7,615 nucleotides of DNA, taken from Sulfuricystis sp964478415. GTDB taxonomy: Bacteria > Pseudomonadota > Gammaproteobacteria > Burkholderiales > Rhodocyclaceae. The position numbers and the translations under genes are program-made. The notes under the pieces were generated by a model. It saw only the letters and a program-made list of their open reading frames with translations. It made no database searches and was not told the origin of the DNA. The stretch spans positions 1 to 7,615 of the forward strand of contig CAYZII010000080.1 of assembly GCA_964478415.1 (NCBI GenBank), in the 5' to 3' direction. Below are positions 5,880-7,615 of the stretch, one piece after another. Each line of letters begins with the position of its first letter. Position 1 is the stretch's first letter.

Positions 5880-7279
5880 ATACCGTCTGGATCATCGACG
5901 ATGACCGCTCGATCCGCTGGGTGCTGGAAAAGGCGCTCGCGCGCGAGAACATCGCCAGTACGAGTTTCGCTTCGGCCGACGAGGCATTGGCGAAACTCTC
6001 AGCCGGCTCTTCGCCTCGCGTGTTGATCTCCGATATCCGCATGCCCGGCACTTCCGGCCTCGAACTGCTGCGCCAAGTCAGGCAATCCTACCCCGCAGTG
6101 CCGGTGATCATCATGACGGCCTATTCGGACCTCGATTCGGCAGTAGCGGCGTTTCAGGGGGGCGCGTTCGAATATCTGCCCAAGCCGTTCGATGTCGATC
6201 AGGCCGTGGCTTTGGTCAGACGGGCTTTGACCGAGGGCGAAACATCGGGCAAAGAGACGGCAGGCGTAGCGGTGGCGCCGGAAATCCTCGGCCAGGCTCC
6301 GGCGATGCAGGAAGTGTTCCGTGCTATCGGGCGGTTGTCGCAATCCAATGCCACCGTACTGATCAATGGCGAATCGGGTACCGGCAAGGAACTCGTCGCA
6401 CGTGCCCTGCACCGTCACAGCCCACGGCGTGACGGGCCTTTCGTGGCCATCAACACCGCGGCGATCCCGCGCGAGCTGCTCGAATCGGAACTGTTCGGCC
6501 ACGAAAAGGGCGCCTTCACCGGAGCGACGAGCCTGCGTCGCGGCCGTTTCGAGGAAGCCGCCGGCGGCACGCTGTTCCTGGACGAGATCGGCGACATGCC
6601 GGCCGAATTGCAGACCCGGCTGTTGCGCGTGCTCTCCGATGGGCAGTTCTACCGCGTCGGCGGGCATCAGCCGCTGCGCGCCAATGTGCGCATCATCGCC
6701 GCGACCCATCAGGATCTCGAGGCGCGTGTGAAAGCCGGGCTTTTCCGGGAAGACCTGTTCCACCGCCTGAACGTAATCCGGCTGCGCCTGCCCCCGCTGC
6801 GCGAGCGACGTGAGGACATTCCGCTGCTTGCGCGCCATTTTCTCGCTACGAGCGCCCGCGAGCTCGGCGTCGAGCCCAAGCGCCTGTCGGAAGCCGCGCT
6901 GAAATTCCTGCAAGCCGCGCCGTGGCCGGGGAACGTGCGCCAGCTGGAAAACCTCTGCCATTGGCTGACCGTGATGGCGCCCGGCCAGACGATCGAAATC
7001 GACGATCTTCCGGCAGAACTGCGTGCCGCCCCGGAGGCAACGCCGACCGCCAGCGACTGGCTGGTGCAACTCGCCGCAGCGACGGACGAGGCTTTGCGCC
7101 GGGAACCGGGCACCGTCTGGGACAGACTCACGCAAACCTTCGAGGCGACGCTGATCCGGCGGGCGCTGGTCGCCAGCGGCGGGCGGCGCGCCGAGGCAGC
7201 CCAGCTTCTGGGCATCGGCCGCAACACATTGACCCGCAAGATTCAGGAACTGGGACTGAGCGATCTCGACGGGGAGTAG
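5876..7279 (+). CDS. ntrC: Nitrogen regulation response regulator NtrC (GlnG)
   Basis: NtrC is the sigma-54 enhancer-binding activator of nitrogen-assimilation genes. Its 467 residues show three domains. The receiver (about 1-120) has Asp8-Asp9-Asp10, phosphoacceptor Asp53 in SDIRMPG, Thr81 and Lys103. The AAA+ domain (about 140-375) has Walker A GESGTGKE at 165-172, the sigma-54 contact loop GAFTGA at 212-217 and Walker B LFLDEIGD at 233-240. The C-terminal Fis-type helix-turn-helix spans about 437-461 (RRAEAAQLLGIGRNTL). Nothing essential is missing. An AAGG (5865-5868) inside the end of ntrB precedes the ATG, and the four-base overlap with ntrB implies coupling. The obvious targets in this window are the two operators at 2599-2645 in front of glnA. 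No clear intrinsic terminator follows the stop codon. Confidence 0.98.
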   Translation: MNTVWIIDDDRSIRWVLEKALARENIASTSFASADEALAKLSAGSSPRVLISDIRMPGTSGLELLRQVRQSYPAVPVIIMTAYSDLDSAVAAFQGGAFEYLPKPFDVDQAVALVRRALTEGETSGKETAGVAVAPEILGQAPAMQEVFRAIGRLSQSNATVLINGESGTGKELVARALHRHSPRRDGPFVAINTAAIPRELLESELFGHEKGAFTGATSLRRGRFEEAAGGTLFLDEIGDMPAELQTRLLRVLSDGQFYRVGGHQPLRANVRIIAATHQDLEARVKAGLFREDLFHRLNVIRLRLPPLRERREDIPLLARHFLATSARELGVEPKRLSEAALKFLQAAPWPGNVRQLENLCHWLTVMAPGQTIEIDDLPAELRAAPEATPTASDWLVQLAAATDEALRREPGTVWDRLTQTFEATLIRRALVASGGRRAEAAQLLGIGRNTLTRKIQELGLSDLDGE

Positions 7280-7615
7280 CTTGTCGGCCAGCGGCTAACC
7301 CGACTTTAACCCAGATTGTCCATTGGAACGTGAGTGGATTGGGCAGCCGTAGGCGAAGATTGGCGGCCGCGCGACGAGCCAAAACGAAGTTTCGGCGTAG
7401 GCTAACCTGCGCCAGCAGGTTAAGGCCCATAGGGCCGGCCGGAGCCAATAAACCGTGTCTATTGGCGAAGAGCGGGGGCATGATACTGCCGCCCGCAGGC
7501 CCAAAGCCATCGCTTAGGGCCAGATGTTTAAGAGTCAGCAGCGTCATTCGATACTCGCCCAGAGTTGTGTATCGTTCTTTCTGTAAATTCCGTTTTGCGC
7601 CGGCAGGAAGTTTTG
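7280..7615. other. Non-coding stretch after ntrC, rich in hairpins
   Basis: I find no convincing gene here. Two minus-strand frames are open (7128-7547, reaching into ntrC, and 7295-7510), but they overlap each other, have no good ribosome binding site and show no domain I recognise. The first 120 bases hold only short symmetries, such as TTGGC/GCCAA at 7360-7382. Near the right end, CGATAC (7549-7554) pairs with GTATCG (7569-7574) around a 14-base loop. The last 40 bases are more AT-rich and could be the upstream region of a gene beyond the window. The dense hairpin block in the middle is listed separately. Confidence 0.6.
7403..7521. other. Run of five tandem hairpins (possible structured RNA or repeat element)
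   Basis: Five inverted repeats follow each other almost without gaps. The first, 7403-7422, has an 8-bp stem TAACCTGC around GCCA. The second, 7424-7436, pairs GGCCC and GGGCC around ATA. The third, 7444-7466, pairs GCCAATA and TATTGGC around nine bases. The fourth, 7472-7496, has a nine-pair stem starting GCGGG with one bulged G. The fifth, 7498-7521, pairs GGCCC and AAGC with their complements around CATC, with one A-A mismatch. No T-run follows any of them, so none is a standard terminator. The strand cannot be told. It could be a small RNA, an intergenic repeat or the edge of a mobile element. Confidence 0.45.

Noticed and set aside
5999..7135. Long minus-strand open frame across ntrC
   Set aside because: It is a shadow of ntrC codon bias with no domain and no ribosome binding site, and the sense frame has every NtrC motif intact.
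7401..7425. Integron attC-like recombination site
   Set aside because: The GCTAAC and GTTAAGG pieces recall attC core sites, but they do not fit the RYYYAAC/GTTRRRY cores, and no integrase or cassette gene is present.
7128..7547. Minus-strand frame of 139 residues running into the 3' end of ntrC
   Set aside because: It has no good Shine-Dalgarno and no recognisable motif, overlaps another open frame, and covers a hairpin-rich region. Kept only as an alternative explanation of that region.

Overview
The window is about 7.6 kb of GC-rich, tightly packed chromosomal DNA. I read it as a nitrogen-control locus of a proteobacterium, most likely a betaproteobacterium. That placement rests on the style of the glutamine synthetase, NtrB, NtrC and NadA proteins and on the gene order glnA - DUF4124 gene - ntrB - ntrC. 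It comes from recall and not from a search. I see no CRISPR array, tRNA, rRNA, insertion sequence or clear sign of gene transfer.

Left part (1-2597): a PaaI-type hotdog thioesterase gene (17-496, plus strand) faces nadA, quinolinate synthase of NAD biosynthesis (536-1633, minus strand). nadA is divergent from a CDF-family metal efflux transporter gene (1632-2597, plus strand). The two divergent start codons share bases in a single CATG, so any promoter for one gene must lie inside the other.

Middle (2598-4245): glnA has a textbook nitrogen-regulated control region. One base after the transporter stop codon begins a perfect NtrC-type inverted repeat. A second, imperfect one lies 30 bp further on. 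A sigma-54 -24/-12 element with the exact GG-N10-GC spacing follows, then a good ribosome binding site and glnA, a full-length, adenylylation-type glutamine synthetase I. A strong intrinsic terminator closes glnA.

Right part (4246-7279): a small exported DUF4124 protein, then ntrB (nitrogen sensor kinase) and ntrC (sigma-54 activator), joined by an ATGA stop/start overlap. The logic is a closed circuit: NtrB phosphorylates NtrC under nitrogen limitation, and NtrC-P should bind the two sites upstream of glnA and drive the sigma-54 promoter. A second near-consensus sigma-54 element lies directly over the ntrB ribosome binding site. Its predicted start point would make a nearly leaderless ntrB transcript, so its meaning is open.

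End (7280-7615): no convincing gene. Part of this stretch holds at least five closely packed hairpins (7403-7521) and a sixth at 7549-7574. It is the least explained part of the window and may be a structured RNA, a dispersed repeat or an element boundary. The rest of the window is well-known biology in good order. I do not see a clearly new system.
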